The notes beneath the pieces were generated by a model that ran no database searches, was not told where the DNA came from, and saw only the letters and a list, made by a program, of their open reading frames with translations. Below are positions 36,208 through 48,547 of a stretch of DNA of 64,000 nt, in pieces (position 1 is the stretch's first letter; every line of letters starts with the position of its first letter). Both the position numbers and the translations under genes were made by a program. The stretch comes from DASXKD01 sp963762735 (lineage in GTDB: Bacteria > Actinomycetota > Actinomycetes > Streptosporangiales > Streptosporangiaceae), in the NCBI GenBank assembly GCA_963762735.1, contig CAVXMG010000001.1:1-64000 (forward strand). The letters run 5' to 3'.

Positions 36208-38568
36208 TCAGGCTTCGTCGGGGATTAGCCAGAGGGCGCCAAGCGGGGGGAGGGTCATCACGGCGGACGCGGGCTGGCCGTGCCAGGGCTCAGGCACGGC
36301 CTCGACGGACCCGAGGTTGCCTACCCCGCTGCCGCCGTACCCGAAGGCGTCGGTGTTGACGATCTCCCGCCACCGGCCCGCCCGCGGCAGCCCGACCTGG
36401 TAGGTCGGGTGCGGCTGGCCGGAGAAGTTGATGATGCAGGCGAGCACGCCCGGGGTGGCTTGCGGGGGCTGCCCGGCCGCGCCGTCCGGTGCCGCCTCCC
36501 CGCCGGAGGAGCGGTCCGGTGCCTCGGCGGAGGTGCCGCCAGGCGCAGTCTCCGTGCCGCGAGGGCTCACCGGTTCTCCGGAGAAGCGCAGGAAGGACAG
36601 CACGTTGCCGCCCGCGTCGTTCGCGTCGATCCAGCCGAACCCCTCGGGGGAGTAGTCGAGCGCCCACAGCGCCGGGTTCTCCCGGTAGACCCGGTTCAGG
36701 TCGGTGACGAGCTGCTGCACGCCGGCATGATGCTCATCGCCAAGCACCCACCAGTCCACGCCGCGGTCGGCGGACCACTCCGCGCCCTGGCCGAACTCAG
36801 ACCCCATGAACAGCAGTTGCTTGCCGGGATGTGCCCACATGTAGGCGAAAAGCGCCCGCAGCCCGGCGAACTTGTTCCATTCGTCGCCGGGCATCTTGCC
36901 AAGCAGCGACCCCTTGCCGTGCACGACCTCGTCGTGGGACAGCGGCAGCACGAAGTTCTCGCTGAACGCGTACATCAGCGAGAAGGTGATCTCGTTGTGG
37001 TGGTAGTGCCGGAACACCGGGTCGTGCGCCAGGTAGTTCAGCGTGTCGTGCATCCAGCCGAGGTTCCACTTGAAGCCGAACCCGAGCCCGCCGAGGTGCA
37101 CCGGCCGGGTCACGCCGGGCCAGGCGGTGGACTCCTCGGCGATCATCATGATCCCGGGCACCCGGCGGTAGCAGGTGGCGTTGACCTCGCGCAGGAACGA
37201 GACCGCGTCGGTGTTCTCCCGGCCGCCGTGCTCGTTGGGCGTCCACTGGCCGGGCCCGCGGGAGTAGTCGAGGTACAGCATCGAGGCCACGGCGTCCACC
37301 CGCAGCCCGTCGGTGTGGAAGTCCTCCAGCCAGCACAGCGCGTTGGCGACCAGGAAGTTACGGACCTCCGGACGGCCGAAGTCGAAGATCAGCGTGCCCC
37401 AGTCGGGTTGCTCGCCGCGCTGCGGGTCGGCGTGCTCATACAGCGGGGTGCCGTCGAACCGGGCCAGCGCCCAGTCGTCCTTCGGGAAGTGCGCGGGCAC
37501 CCAGTCGAGGATGACGCCGATCCCGGCCTGGTGCAGCCGGTCGACGAGGTAGCGGAAGTCGTCCGGGCTGCCGAACCGGGCGGTCGGGGCGTAGTAGGAC
37601 GTGACCTGGTAGCCCCAGGAGCCGCCGAACGGGTGCTCGGCCACCGGCAGGAGCTCCACGTGGGTGAAGCCCATCTTGATGACGTACGCGGTCAGTTCCT
37701 CGGCGAGTTCGCGGTAGGACAGGCCCGGCCGCCAGGAGCCGAGGTGCACCTCGTACACGCTGACCGGCTCGGAGGTCCGCTCACCGCGGCCGCGCGCGGC
37801 CAGCCAGTCCTCGTCCCCCCAGGTGTAACCGGAGGTGTACACGACCGACGCGGTGGCGGGCGGGTGCTCGGTGCGGCTGGCCATCGGGTCGGCCTTGCGC
37901 CGCCACCGCCCGTCGGGCCCGCAGATGTCGAACTTGTAGTGGGTGCCGTCGCCGACGCCGGGCACGAACAGTTCCCAGATCCCCGAGCCGCCGAGTGAGC
38001 GCATCGGGTGGCCGCGCCCGTCCCAGTGGTTGAAGTCGCCGATGACCCGCGCGCCCCGCGCGTTCGGTGCCCAGACGGCGAACGCGGTCCCGGTGACCTT
38101 GCCGAACCCGGTGTCCTCGGAGCCGTACTCGCGCACGTGGGCGCCGAGCACCCGCCACAGCTCCTCGTGCCTGCCCTCGCCGATCAGGTGCAGATCGGTC
38201 GCGCCGAGCGTGGGCAGGAACCGGTACGGGGTGTCGATCACCATCTCCGGCGTCGTGCTGCCTGGTTCGGCCCCCGGGTAGGCGACGGCGATCCGGTAGT
38301 CGGGCACCTCGGCCAGCGGCAGGGCGCCGGCGAACACGCCCTCGCGCAGGTGGGACAGGGGGAAGCGGCGGCCGTCGGCGAGCACCACGGCGGCCGTGGC
38401 GGCCAGTGGCAGCAGGGCCCGGACGATGATCCCGTCCGGCCCTTGATGCGCGCCGAGCACGGCGTGCGGGTCATGGTGGAGGCCAGCGACGATCCGGTCG
38501 ATCTCGCCCGGGTGCACGTCGTCCGCGGCACCGGGGCGGACCGAGCGGGCCTGGCTGGGCCCCGTCAT
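36208..38568 (-). CDS. glgB: 1,4-alpha-glucan branching enzyme
   Basis: A 786-residue GH13 enzyme that makes alpha-1,6 branches in alpha-glucans. An N1 domain precedes the CBM48 module (TAFAVWAPNARGARVIGDFN). The barrel carries the conserved regions: DWVPAHFPKD, DGLRVDAVASMLYLDYSR with the nucleophile Asp, MMIAEESTAWPGV with the acid-base Glu, and LSHDEVVHGKGSL with the transition-state Asp. An Ala/Pro/Gly-rich insertion near residues 675-710 is specific to this protein. Its ATG overlaps the maltokinase stop (ATGA). It branches the linear maltodextrins made by GlgE. Confidence 0.96.
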   Translation of the reverse strand: MTGPSQARSVRPGAADDVHPGEIDRIVAGLHHDPHAVLGAHQGPDGIIVRALLPLAATAAVVLADGRRFPLSHLREGVFAGALPLAEVPDYRIAVAYPGAEPGSTTPEMVIDTPYRFLPTLGATDLHLIGEGRHEELWRVLGAHVREYGSEDTGFGKVTGTAFAVWAPNARGARVIGDFNHWDGRGHPMRSLGGSGIWELFVPGVGDGTHYKFDICGPDGRWRRKADPMASRTEHPPATASVVYTSGYTWGDEDWLAARGRGERTSEPVSVYEVHLGSWRPGLSYRELAEELTAYVIKMGFTHVELLPVAEHPFGGSWGYQVTSYYAPTARFGSPDDFRYLVDRLHQAGIGVILDWVPAHFPKDDWALARFDGTPLYEHADPQRGEQPDWGTLIFDFGRPEVRNFLVANALCWLEDFHTDGLRVDAVASMLYLDYSRGPGQWTPNEHGGRENTDAVSFLREVNATCYRRVPGIMMIAEESTAWPGVTRPVHLGGLGFGFKWNLGWMHDTLNYLAHDPVFRHYHHNEITFSLMYAFSENFVLPLSHDEVVHGKGSLLGKMPGDEWNKFAGLRALFAYMWAHPGKQLLFMGSEFGQGAEWSADRGVDWWVLGDEHHAGVQQLVTDLNRVYRENPALWALDYSPEGFGWIDANDAGGNVLSFLRFSGEPVSPRGTETAPGGTSAEAPDRSSGGEAAPDGAAGQPPQATPGVLACIINFSGQPHPTYQVGLPRAGRWREIVNTDAFGYGGSGVGNLGSVEAVPEPWHGQPASAVMTLPPLGALWLIPDEA

Positions 38569-39917
38569 GCCGCTCCGTCGGCGATCGAGCCGAGCGGGAT
38601 CGGCAGCCAGGACGGCCGGTTTCTCGCCTCGTACATCACTTCGTAGACCGCCTTGTCCAGGGTGAGGGCGCGTACCAGGATCCCATGCTTACCCGGATCC
38701 GCCCCGCCGGCCCGGGCGTATCCGGCGCAGAAGGCGGTCTGGTTGCGCCGCGCCCAGTCCCTGGCGGCCGCCCTGGCCTGCTCGGGGCTATCGTGCCCGG
38801 CGAGCTGGAAGCGCGCGGCGTAGTCGAGGGAGCGCAGCATGCCCGCCACGTCGCGCAGCGCAGGGAAGAAGGCCCGGCGGCGCTCCAGCGGAACCGCGGG
38901 TTCCCCCTCGAAGTCGAGCAGCACCCACCCGGCGTGGGTGCGCATCACCTGGCCCAGGTGGTAGTCGCCGTGGATGCGCTGCACCTCGAGCGGGTCGGTG
39001 AGCGTGGCCACGTCTTCGAACGCGGTCCGCACCGCCCGGTCGTGGCGGGCCAGTCCTGGCACCGCGGCGGCCGCCTGGTCCAGCCGGCCCAGCATCTGCG
39101 CCGACATGTCGCGGTAGGCCTGGGCGGGCAGTTCCTTGGTGCCGAAGGCCGACCGCGAGGTCGCGGTGCACCTCGGCGGTGGCCTCGCCGAGACGGTGTG
39201 CCTCGCCGGAGAAGTCCCCGCCCGCCTGCGCCGCGTTCGTGGTCTCGCTCGCGTAAAAGTCGCGGACGCTGGTCGCGGCCAGGGACCAGCCGTCCACCGC
39301 GCTCCGCAGGTAGGTGGAAAGTACGGCGAGGACCGTGGGCGGGCCCTGGGTCTGCGCGGTGATCCAGCCCAGCGGCGCGGCCACGTGCTGGGAGCCCATC
39401 CCGGCCAGGGCGTCGGGCACCTCCAGGTCGGGGTTCGGGCCCGAGGAGAGCCTGCGGAACACCTTGAGGATGGCCTCCTCGCCGAACAGCAGGCTGGTGT
39501 TGCTCTGCTCGGCGGTGAGCACCAGGCTCTCCAGGCCGGTGTCGATCTGCGCGCCCGGACGGCGGGCGAAGCGAAGCGGCCCGATCGACTCCCCGCCCGC
39601 CATCGCCTCGAGCAGCACCGCCGTCAGGCCGGGGTCGTGCAGGCCGTCGTAGCCGGCCATGCCCCGTCCACCGGGCCGATCCGGACATGCTCAAGCCGGT
39701 CGGGCAGATCCGCTCGCAAGCCCAGGAACAGCTGATACGAGTCCGTGCCCGAAGCCTGGGTGACCGCGACGATGAGGTGCCGTAGGCCGGGATCACCGGA
39801 AATCAGCGTGGTCTGCGCGACCACGGCCAGGTCGGTGATCGGTGTTCCCTTTCCGGCGAACCAGCGTTGTCCTGGCAGCCACGCGGCCAGGGTTTCCGCA
39901 AACGTCATGACTGCCAT
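38565..39917 (-). pseudogene. mak: Maltokinase, two frameshifts
   Basis: The ATP-dependent kinase that phosphorylates maltose to maltose-1-phosphate, the GlgE substrate. The N-terminal cap domain reads FAETLAAWLPGQRWFAGKG and is followed by SLLFGEEAILKVFRRL. The kinase domain has IHGDYHLGQVMRT (catalytic loop, Asp) and LLDFEGEP (metal-binding Asp). Frame changes occur near 39660 and near 39135. Each is a single-base indel flanked by good sequence. Restored length is about 450 residues, normal for the family. It lies between treS and glgB. Confidence 0.88.
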
Positions 39918-40009
39918 CTACCCCGCCATAGCGGATTCACCGGCCCGGCAGGCCGCATAGCGGACTTCGGTGCGCGCCACGGTACCCGGCCCGGTGGCTC
40001 CGTCCCCGG

Positions 40010-41821
<1,812 letters not shown>

Positions 41822-41855
41822 TCGCTTCTCCCCTAGCGACGTTCTAATACCGCCG

Positions 41856-43841
41856 TCACACCATCGGGCCAGGCGTGACGGTGAAGATGTGGGCTGGTGC
41901 AGTCGCCGGATCGAGACGTACGTAGTTGGCTTGACCCCACCGGTATGACTCTCCGGTCAGCTCGTCTGTGACGACGAACTGCGACCGATCGTCCACTCCG
42001 AGTGCGGACATGTCAAGCCAGATGGTGGCCTCTCGCGGCTGGTGCGGATCCAGGTTCACGACGGCCAGCACGGTGTCCGCATCCCGGCTGCTGCGCTTGG
42101 AAAAGCACATCAGTCCGGGCTGGTCGGCGTAATGAAAGCGTAGATTACGCAACCAGTGCAGTGCCGGGTGGGATCTCCGTATCGAATTGAGCCGGGTGAT
42201 GAACGGCGCGATGCCCGCCGGGCCCTGTTCCGCGGCCGCCCAGTCCCGCGGCCGGTAGGCGTATTTCTCCGAGTCCAGGTATTCCTCGCTGCCCGGCCGC
42301 ACCGGCACGTTCTCGCACAGCTCGAATCCCGAGTACATGCCCCAGGCCGGCGACAGCAGGGCGGCCAGGGTGGCCCGCACCTTGAACGCGGGCGGCCCGC
42401 CGTGCTGCAGGTACTCGGTGAGGATGTCGGGCGTGTTGGTGAAGAAGTTCGGCCGCATGTACGCGGCCGCGTCCCCGCTCAGTTCGCGCATGTACGCCGA
42501 GAGCTCAGGGACGCTGTTGCGCCAGGTGAAGTACGTGTAGGACTGATGGAACCCGATCTTGGCGAGGGTGTGCATCGTGGGCGGGCGGGTGAACGCCTCG
42601 GCCAGGAAGATCACGTCGGGGTCGGTGCTGTCCACCTCGGCGAGCAGGCGCTCCCAGAACGCCAGCGGCTTGGTGTGCGGGTTGTCCACCCGGAATATCC
42701 GCACCCCGTGGCTCATCCACAGGCGCACGACCCGCAGCACCTCCGCATACAGCCCGGCGGGGTCGCGGTCGAAGTTCAACGGGAAGATGTCCTGGTACTT
42801 CTTGGGCGGGTTCTCCGCATACGCGATGGAACCGTCGGCACGCTGGGTGAACCAGTGCGGGTGCTCGGCGACCCAGGGGTGATCCGGCGAGGTCTGCAGC
42901 GCGAGGTCGAGGGCCACCTCCATGCCGAGTTCGCGGGTGCGCGCCACGAACGCGTCGAAGTCGGCGAACGTGCCAAGCTCGGGGTGGATCGCGTCGTGGC
43001 CGCCGTCCGGTGACCCGATCGCCCACGGCGAGCCGGGGTCGCCGGGCCCGGCGTGCAGGGCGTTGTTGCGGCCCTTGCGGGCCGTGGTCCCGATGGGATG
43101 GATCGGCGGCAGGTACACCACGTCGAAGCCCATCCGGGCGATCGGCTCCAGCCGGCACATGGCGGTACGCAGCGTGCCGCCCCGGGGCTCGCGGCGCCCC
43201 ATCGGGTCTGCCTGCACGCCCTCCGAGCGGGGGAAGAACTCATACCAGGCCCCGTACAGCGCCCGCGTCCGGTGCACCACCAGCGGGTACGCGGCCGACC
43301 TGGTGAGCAGCTCGCGCAGCGGCGCCGCATCAAGGATCGCGGCGATCTCCTCGTCGTCGGCGGCGGCCAGCCGGTCCCAGGGGGCGAGCCCTGGGTCGCA
43401 CAGCCGCGCCGCCACGGCCGCGAGCGCCGACCGGTGCGGGACCGGCCGCAGCGGCGACCGGGCCGCGCGGTCGAACAGGATGGCCCCCTCGGCCAGCATC
43501 AGTTCCACGTCCTGGCCCCGCGGGATCTTGATGCCGGCGTCGTGGCGCCAGTGGCCGATCGGGTCGCCCCAGGCCTCCACGTGGAACCGCCACCGGCCCT
43601 CGGCGTCCGGCGTGACCTCGGCCGCGTAGCGGTCCAGGCCTGGGAGTATTTCCCGCATCCTGGCCGGCGGCTGGCGCTGGCCGTCCGGGCCGCGCAGCAC
43701 CACGCCGGCCCCGGGTACCTCGTGTCCCTCACGGAACACGGTCGCGCTGACCTCGAAGGTTTCCCCGACGACGGCCTTGGCCGGCCAGCGCCCGCAGTCG
43801 AGCACGGGCTCCACGTCACTGATCACTATCCGACCGATCAC
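41856..43841 (-). CDS. glgE: Alpha-1,4-glucan:maltose-1-phosphate maltosyltransferase
   Basis: A 661-residue GH13 subfamily 3 enzyme that adds maltosyl units from alpha-maltose-1-phosphate to a growing alpha-1,4-glucan. The N-terminal immunoglobulin-like domain (VFREGHEVPGAGVVLRGPDG) is followed by the barrel with VVYLPPIHPIGTTARKGRNN, IFRVDNPHTKPLAFWERL (nucleophile Asp) and VIFLAEAFTRPPTMHTL (acid-base Glu). It is the first gene of the operon glgE-treS-mak-glgB. Its start is 89 bp from the divergent glgP start, so the two directions may share regulation. Confidence 0.96.
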   Translation of the reverse strand: MIGRIVISDVEPVLDCGRWPAKAVVGETFEVSATVFREGHEVPGAGVVLRGPDGQRQPPARMREILPGLDRYAAEVTPDAEGRWRFHVEAWGDPIGHWRHDAGIKIPRGQDVELMLAEGAILFDRAARSPLRPVPHRSALAAVAARLCDPGLAPWDRLAAADDEEIAAILDAAPLRELLTRSAAYPLVVHRTRALYGAWYEFFPRSEGVQADPMGRREPRGGTLRTAMCRLEPIARMGFDVVYLPPIHPIGTTARKGRNNALHAGPGDPGSPWAIGSPDGGHDAIHPELGTFADFDAFVARTRELGMEVALDLALQTSPDHPWVAEHPHWFTQRADGSIAYAENPPKKYQDIFPLNFDRDPAGLYAEVLRVVRLWMSHGVRIFRVDNPHTKPLAFWERLLAEVDSTDPDVIFLAEAFTRPPTMHTLAKIGFHQSYTYFTWRNSVPELSAYMRELSGDAAAYMRPNFFTNTPDILTEYLQHGGPPAFKVRATLAALLSPAWGMYSGFELCENVPVRPGSEEYLDSEKYAYRPRDWAAAEQGPAGIAPFITRLNSIRRSHPALHWLRNLRFHYADQPGLMCFSKRSSRDADTVLAVVNLDPHQPREATIWLDMSALGVDDRSQFVVTDELTGESYRWGQANYVRLDPATAPAHIFTVTPGPMV

Positions 43842-43930
43842 CCCAGAACGCTACCCAGCCTGACGCGGATGCACTCATGCCGCCCCGCTCGTGGCGCCCC
43901 CGCTCTCCGCATCCGTTAGGGTCGCTCTGC

Positions 43931-46597
43931 GTGAGAGCCATCCGCACCTTCACCATCCGGGCTTCGCTGCCCGAGCCGCTGGCCCCGCTGCACGACCTGA
44001 TGCTGAATCTGCGCTGGTCCTGGCATGCCGGTACCCGGGAGCTGTTCACCGCGCTCGACCCGGCGGGCCGCGAGCGGGCGGGCCGCGACCCGATCGCGCT
44101 GCTCGGCGAGGTTCCGCCCGAGCACCTGGCCGCGCTGGCCGCCGACGGGGAATACCTGGACCGGCTGCACCGCGCGGCCGCGGACCTGGGTGAGTACCTG
44201 TCCGCGGCGCGGTGGTATCAGCGGAGCGGGGGCGGGCGCGAAGCGCGGGGGCGGGACGAGCAGAGCGGCGGCGGAGCCAACGGCGAACCGCCAGCGGCCA
44301 TCGCCTACTTCTCCCCCGAGTACGGGCTCGCCGCCGCGCTGCCGCAATACTCCGGCGGGCTCGGCATCCTGGCCGGCGATCATCTGAAGGCAGCCAGCGA
44401 CCTGGGCGTCCCGCTGATCGGAGTGGGGCTGCTGTACCGGCACGGCTACTTCAGCCAGTCGCTGTCGCCGGAGGCCTGGCAGCTTGAGCGCTACCCGGCC
44501 GGCGACCCGAACGGCCTGCCGCTCACCCTGCTGCGTGGCAGCGACGGCTCGCCGGTGAGCGTGGAACTGGCGCTGGGCGAGGGCGGCTCGCTGGCGGCGC
44601 AGGTGTGGCTGGCACAGGTGGGCCGGGTGCCGCTGCTCCTGCTCGACTCCTACGTGGAGCAGAACGAGCCGGGCCTGCGGGAGGTCACCGACCGGCTCTA
44701 CGGCGGCGGCAGCGAGCACCGGCTGCGCCAGGAACTGCTGCTCGGCATGGGCGGGGTGCGGGCGGTGCGCGCCTACTGCGCGCTGACCGGCCATCCGCAG
44801 CCCGAGGTCTTCCACACCAACGAGGGCCACGCCGGGTTCCTCGGCCTTGAGCGGATCCGCGAGTACGCCGCGCAGGGGCTGAGCTTCTCCGAAGCGATCG
44901 AGCTGTGCCGGGCCGGCACCGTGTTCACCACGCACACCCCGGTGCCCGCGGGGATCGACCGGTTCGGCAGGGACCTGGTGGAGCGGGAGTTCGGCGGTAC
45001 CGCCGCCGACCCCGCGCTGCCGCTGGACCGCGTGCTGGCCCTGGGCGCGGAGACCTACCCGGGCGGGGACCCGGCGGTGTTCAACATGGCCGTGATGGGC
45101 ATGCGCCTGGCCCAGCGGGTGAACGGCGTGAGCGAACTGCACGGCCAGGTCAGCCAGGAGATGTTCGCGGGCCTGTGGCCCGGGTTCGATGCCGCAGAGG
45201 TGCCGATCGGCTCGATCACCAACGGCGTCCACGTCGCCACCTGGGTGGCGCCCGAGATACTCGGCTGCGGCGAGGGGGACGCCGGACAGCACGGGCCCGG
45301 TCCTGAGGACGGCCCGGCGTGGGACCGGATCGCCCAGACCGGGCCGGCCAGGCTGTGGGAGATCCGTGGCATGCTGCGCCGCCGCCTGGTCGCCGAGGCG
45401 CGGGAGCGGCTGCGCGCGTCCTGGCGGCAGCGCGGCGTGTCCGGGGCCGAGCTGGGCTGGACCCACCACGCCCTGGACGAGAACGCGCTGACCATCGGCT
45501 TCGCCCGCCGGGTGCCGTCCTACAAGCGGCTCACCCTGATGCTGCACGACCCGGAGCGGCTGACGTCGCTGCTGCTGGACCCGCAGCGACCGGTGCAGCT
45601 GGTGATCGCGGGCAAGGCGCATCCCGCCGACGACGGCGGCAAGCAGCTGATCCAGCAGATGGTCAGGTTCGCCGACGACCCCCGGGTGCGGCACCGCATC
45701 GTGTTCCTCCCCGACTACGACATGGAACTGGCCGCGGCCATGGTCGGCGGCTGCGACGTGTGGCTGAACAACCCACTGCGGCCGCTTGAGGCGTGCGGCA
45801 CCTCCGGCATGAAGTCCGCGCTGAACGGTGGCCTCAACCTGTCGGTGCGGGACGGCTGGTGGGATGAGTGGTTCGACGGCGAGAACGGCTGGGTGATCCC
45901 GTCGGCCGACGACGTGGCCGACCCGGCCCGGCGCGACGAGCTGGAGTCCGCCGCCATGTATGAACTGCTGGAGCAGGTGGTGGCCCCGCTGTTCTACGAG
46001 ACAGGCGCCGACGGGCTGCCGCAGCGGTGGCTGGAGATGGTCGCGCACACCCTCGCCGGGCTCGGGCCGCGGGCGCAGGCCGCCCGGATGGTCCGCGAGT
46101 ACGTGGAGACCTTGTACGTGCCCGCCGCGCTCGCGTCCCGCGCGCTGGCCGGCGGTCACGGCGAGGGCGCCTTCGCGGCAGCGCGCGAACTGGCCGGATG
46201 GAAGCGGCGGGTGAAGGCGGCCTGGCCGTCGGTGCGGATCGAGCACATCGAGGCGGGCGACGGGGATCGCGGCCCGGGGGAGTGGCTGCCGGTCCGGGCG
46301 AGCGTGGCCCTGGGCGAGCTGACACCCGGGGACGTCACGGTCGAGGTGATCTGCGGCCGGGTGAGCGACGAGGAGGACATCGTCGAGCCTGCCGCAAGCG
46401 CGCTGGCGCCCGACGGGCCCGCGACCGCCGAAGGCACCTTCCGCTACGCCGGGGAGGCGCGGCTGGGCCGGCCTGGCCCGTTCGGGTACACGGTGCGCGT
46501 AGTGCCCCGTCATCCACTGCTGGACAGCACCGCCGAGCTGGGCCTGGTCACCTACCCGGACGCCCCCGAGGGAATGACCAACGGAGATCTCCGTTAA
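43931..46597 (+). CDS. glgP: Alpha-glucan (glycogen) phosphorylase, GT35
   Basis: An 888-residue phosphorylase of the type with an N-terminal DUF3417 domain, releasing glucose-1-phosphate from alpha-glucans. The start GTG 43931 opens VRAIRTFTIRASLPEPL, and NLRWSWHAGTRELF follows. YFSPEYGLAAALPQYSGGLG, VFHTNEGHAGFLGLERI and TNGVHVATWVAPEI are conserved. The PLP-binding Lys is in CGTSGMKSALNGGLNLSVRD. A hydrophilic insertion rich in Gly/Glu/Arg near residues 98-118 and another near 455 are local additions. It balances the GlgE synthetic operon encoded on the opposite strand. Confidence 0.94.
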   Translation: MRAIRTFTIRASLPEPLAPLHDLMLNLRWSWHAGTRELFTALDPAGRERAGRDPIALLGEVPPEHLAALAADGEYLDRLHRAAADLGEYLSAARWYQRSGGGREARGRDEQSGGGANGEPPAAIAYFSPEYGLAAALPQYSGGLGILAGDHLKAASDLGVPLIGVGLLYRHGYFSQSLSPEAWQLERYPAGDPNGLPLTLLRGSDGSPVSVELALGEGGSLAAQVWLAQVGRVPLLLLDSYVEQNEPGLREVTDRLYGGGSEHRLRQELLLGMGGVRAVRAYCALTGHPQPEVFHTNEGHAGFLGLERIREYAAQGLSFSEAIELCRAGTVFTTHTPVPAGIDRFGRDLVEREFGGTAADPALPLDRVLALGAETYPGGDPAVFNMAVMGMRLAQRVNGVSELHGQVSQEMFAGLWPGFDAAEVPIGSITNGVHVATWVAPEILGCGEGDAGQHGPGPEDGPAWDRIAQTGPARLWEIRGMLRRRLVAEARERLRASWRQRGVSGAELGWTHHALDENALTIGFARRVPSYKRLTLMLHDPERLTSLLLDPQRPVQLVIAGKAHPADDGGKQLIQQMVRFADDPRVRHRIVFLPDYDMELAAAMVGGCDVWLNNPLRPLEACGTSGMKSALNGGLNLSVRDGWWDEWFDGENGWVIPSADDVADPARRDELESAAMYELLEQVVAPLFYETGADGLPQRWLEMVAHTLAGLGPRAQAARMVREYVETLYVPAALASRALAGGHGEGAFAAARELAGWKRRVKAAWPSVRIEHIEAGDGDRGPGEWLPVRASVALGELTPGDVTVEVICGRVSDEEDIVEPAASALAPDGPATAEGTFRYAGEARLGRPGPFGYTVRVVPRHPLLDSTAELGLVTYPDAPEGMTNGDLR

Positions 46598-46925
46598 GAG
46601 GAGTTGGCCCCGAAGACGTTATCCCTGGTAGCTGGCTATGGAACAAGGTCGCTATGGCGCTTAGTAGTAACTCTGTGCATGTAAACCAATGCGCTCCGTA
46701 TCTCGTCTCACTAGAGTGTGTCTTGTAGATCTATTCCGAGTTGGCGGAGATCTGCGAGATATGCCCCAGTGCCCCCGGAGCGCACAGCCAACTGCGCGTG
46801 TCAGCGGGGGCGACCGTCATAGCCCTGGGGGGGCCAATGAGGGACACAACCCCGCATGCCTTAAGACTGCCCGGCCGTGTCACTTTCGTCGCCGCCCGAA
46901 CCCACCACACGAAAGGACCACAGCC
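46598..46925. other. Gene-free leader region upstream of bldC
   Basis: The 328-bp stretch is less GC-rich in its first half, where promoter elements are plausible, and contains no convincing gene, RNA or terminator hairpin. A small-regulator leader of this length could be regulatory, but no specific motif is recognised. Confidence 0.4.
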
Positions 46926-47120
46926 ATGAGGTCAGACATCCAGCCGGACAGCCCGCTGCTCACCCCGGCGGAGGTCGCTGCGCTGTTCCGGGTGGATCCC
47001 AAGACCGTCACCCGCTGGGCGCAGCAGGGCAAGCTCGGCTCGATCCGCACCCTGGGCGGGCACCGCCGCTACCGCGAAGCTGAGGTCCACGCTTTCCTGC
47101 ACCGCCCGCCGCACGCCTGA
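46926..47120 (+). CDS. bldC: BldC-type single-domain MerR DNA-binding protein
   Basis: A 64-residue protein consisting of one winged helix-turn-helix domain: LLTPAEVAALFRVDPKTVTR, then WAQQGKLGSIRTLGGHRRYRE. This is nearly the textbook BldC sequence. In Streptomyces, BldC binds head-to-tail along variable direct repeats and holds back sporulation. It has no effector or dimerisation helix, unlike typical MerR proteins. ATG 46926 follows GAAAGGA at good distance. A long leader precedes it. It suggests, but does not prove, a developmentally complex host, since homologues also occur in non-sporulating actinobacteria. Confidence 0.9.
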   Translation: MRSDIQPDSPLLTPAEVAALFRVDPKTVTRWAQQGKLGSIRTLGGHRRYREAEVHAFLHRPPHA

Positions 47121-47175
47121 AGCCAGCCCGGGCCGGGGTGAACTAGGATCGGGTTCCCCGGCACGGGAGGTGCGC

Positions 47176-47955
<780 letters not shown>

Positions 47956-48062
47956 CGCAGGGCGGGTGGCGGGCCCGCAGTCCTGGCGCCCCGGGCAGGA
48001 GCAGAGCCGATGAATCCGATGACCGTCGCCGGCCCGGCCGGCCCCGCCGCGCGGGCCCGGCC

Positions 48063-48476
48063 ATGACCGAGCCGGGCGACGGCCTGTCCCTGGAGGAGAT
48101 CACCGCCGCCTTGCGCGCCGACAGCGCCGACGTCGCGCTGTACGCGCGGGTGCTCACCGAATCCCTGGGGGATGCGCTGCCACCAGGATGCGTAACGGTC
48201 GACAGGGACCGGACCATGTCGGACCGGATGCGCGGGCGTCCCGGCCAGGTCACCAAGGTCACGGTGCGACTCGGTGAGAAGGTGCTGAGCCTGGCCGTGG
48301 AGCCGGGCCGCCCGCCCGCCGCGGAGATCTGCCGGGAGGTACGCGGCGTCGTCCTCTCCCGCCAGCCCGCCGGGATGCAGGAATGGGTGGACGAACTGGC
48401 CAGGGAGCTGGCCGCGCACGCAAAGCAGAACGCACACGCGGCCGAGGTGCTGCGCAAGCTTGTCGCAGGTTCCTAG
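48063..48476 (+). CDS. Conserved actinobacterial protein of unknown function
   Basis: A 137-residue acidic, soluble protein: LSLEEITAALRADSADVALY, a central DRDRTMSDRMRGRPGQVTKV segment and an amphipathic C-terminal helix (MQEWVDELARELAAHAKQN). There is no signal peptide and no transmembrane segment. It has a stop 71 bp before the Ser/Thr kinase start and probably shares its transcript. That position suggests a role linked to kinase signalling, which is inference. It overlaps no other credible gene. Confidence 0.65.
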   Translation: MTEPGDGLSLEEITAALRADSADVALYARVLTESLGDALPPGCVTVDRDRTMSDRMRGRPGQVTKVTVRLGEKVLSLAVEPGRPPAAEICREVRGVVLSRQPAGMQEWVDELARELAAHAKQNAHAAEVLRKLVAGS

Positions 48477-48547
48477 GACATCACCCGGCGGCGTCATGCC
48501 GATCCGGGCGGGGATATGGAAGGGGGCTCCGTAGTCAGGGACATGCC

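Noticed and set aside
36280..37998. Long plus-strand open frame opposite glgB
   Set aside because: Antisense shadow; composition is unlike a protein and there is no ribosome-binding site.
43916..46513. Long minus-strand open frame (about 865 codons) opposite glgP
   Set aside because: It lies antisense to a complete phosphorylase gene and encodes His/Arg/Gly/Pro-rich sequence typical of GC-driven shadow frames.
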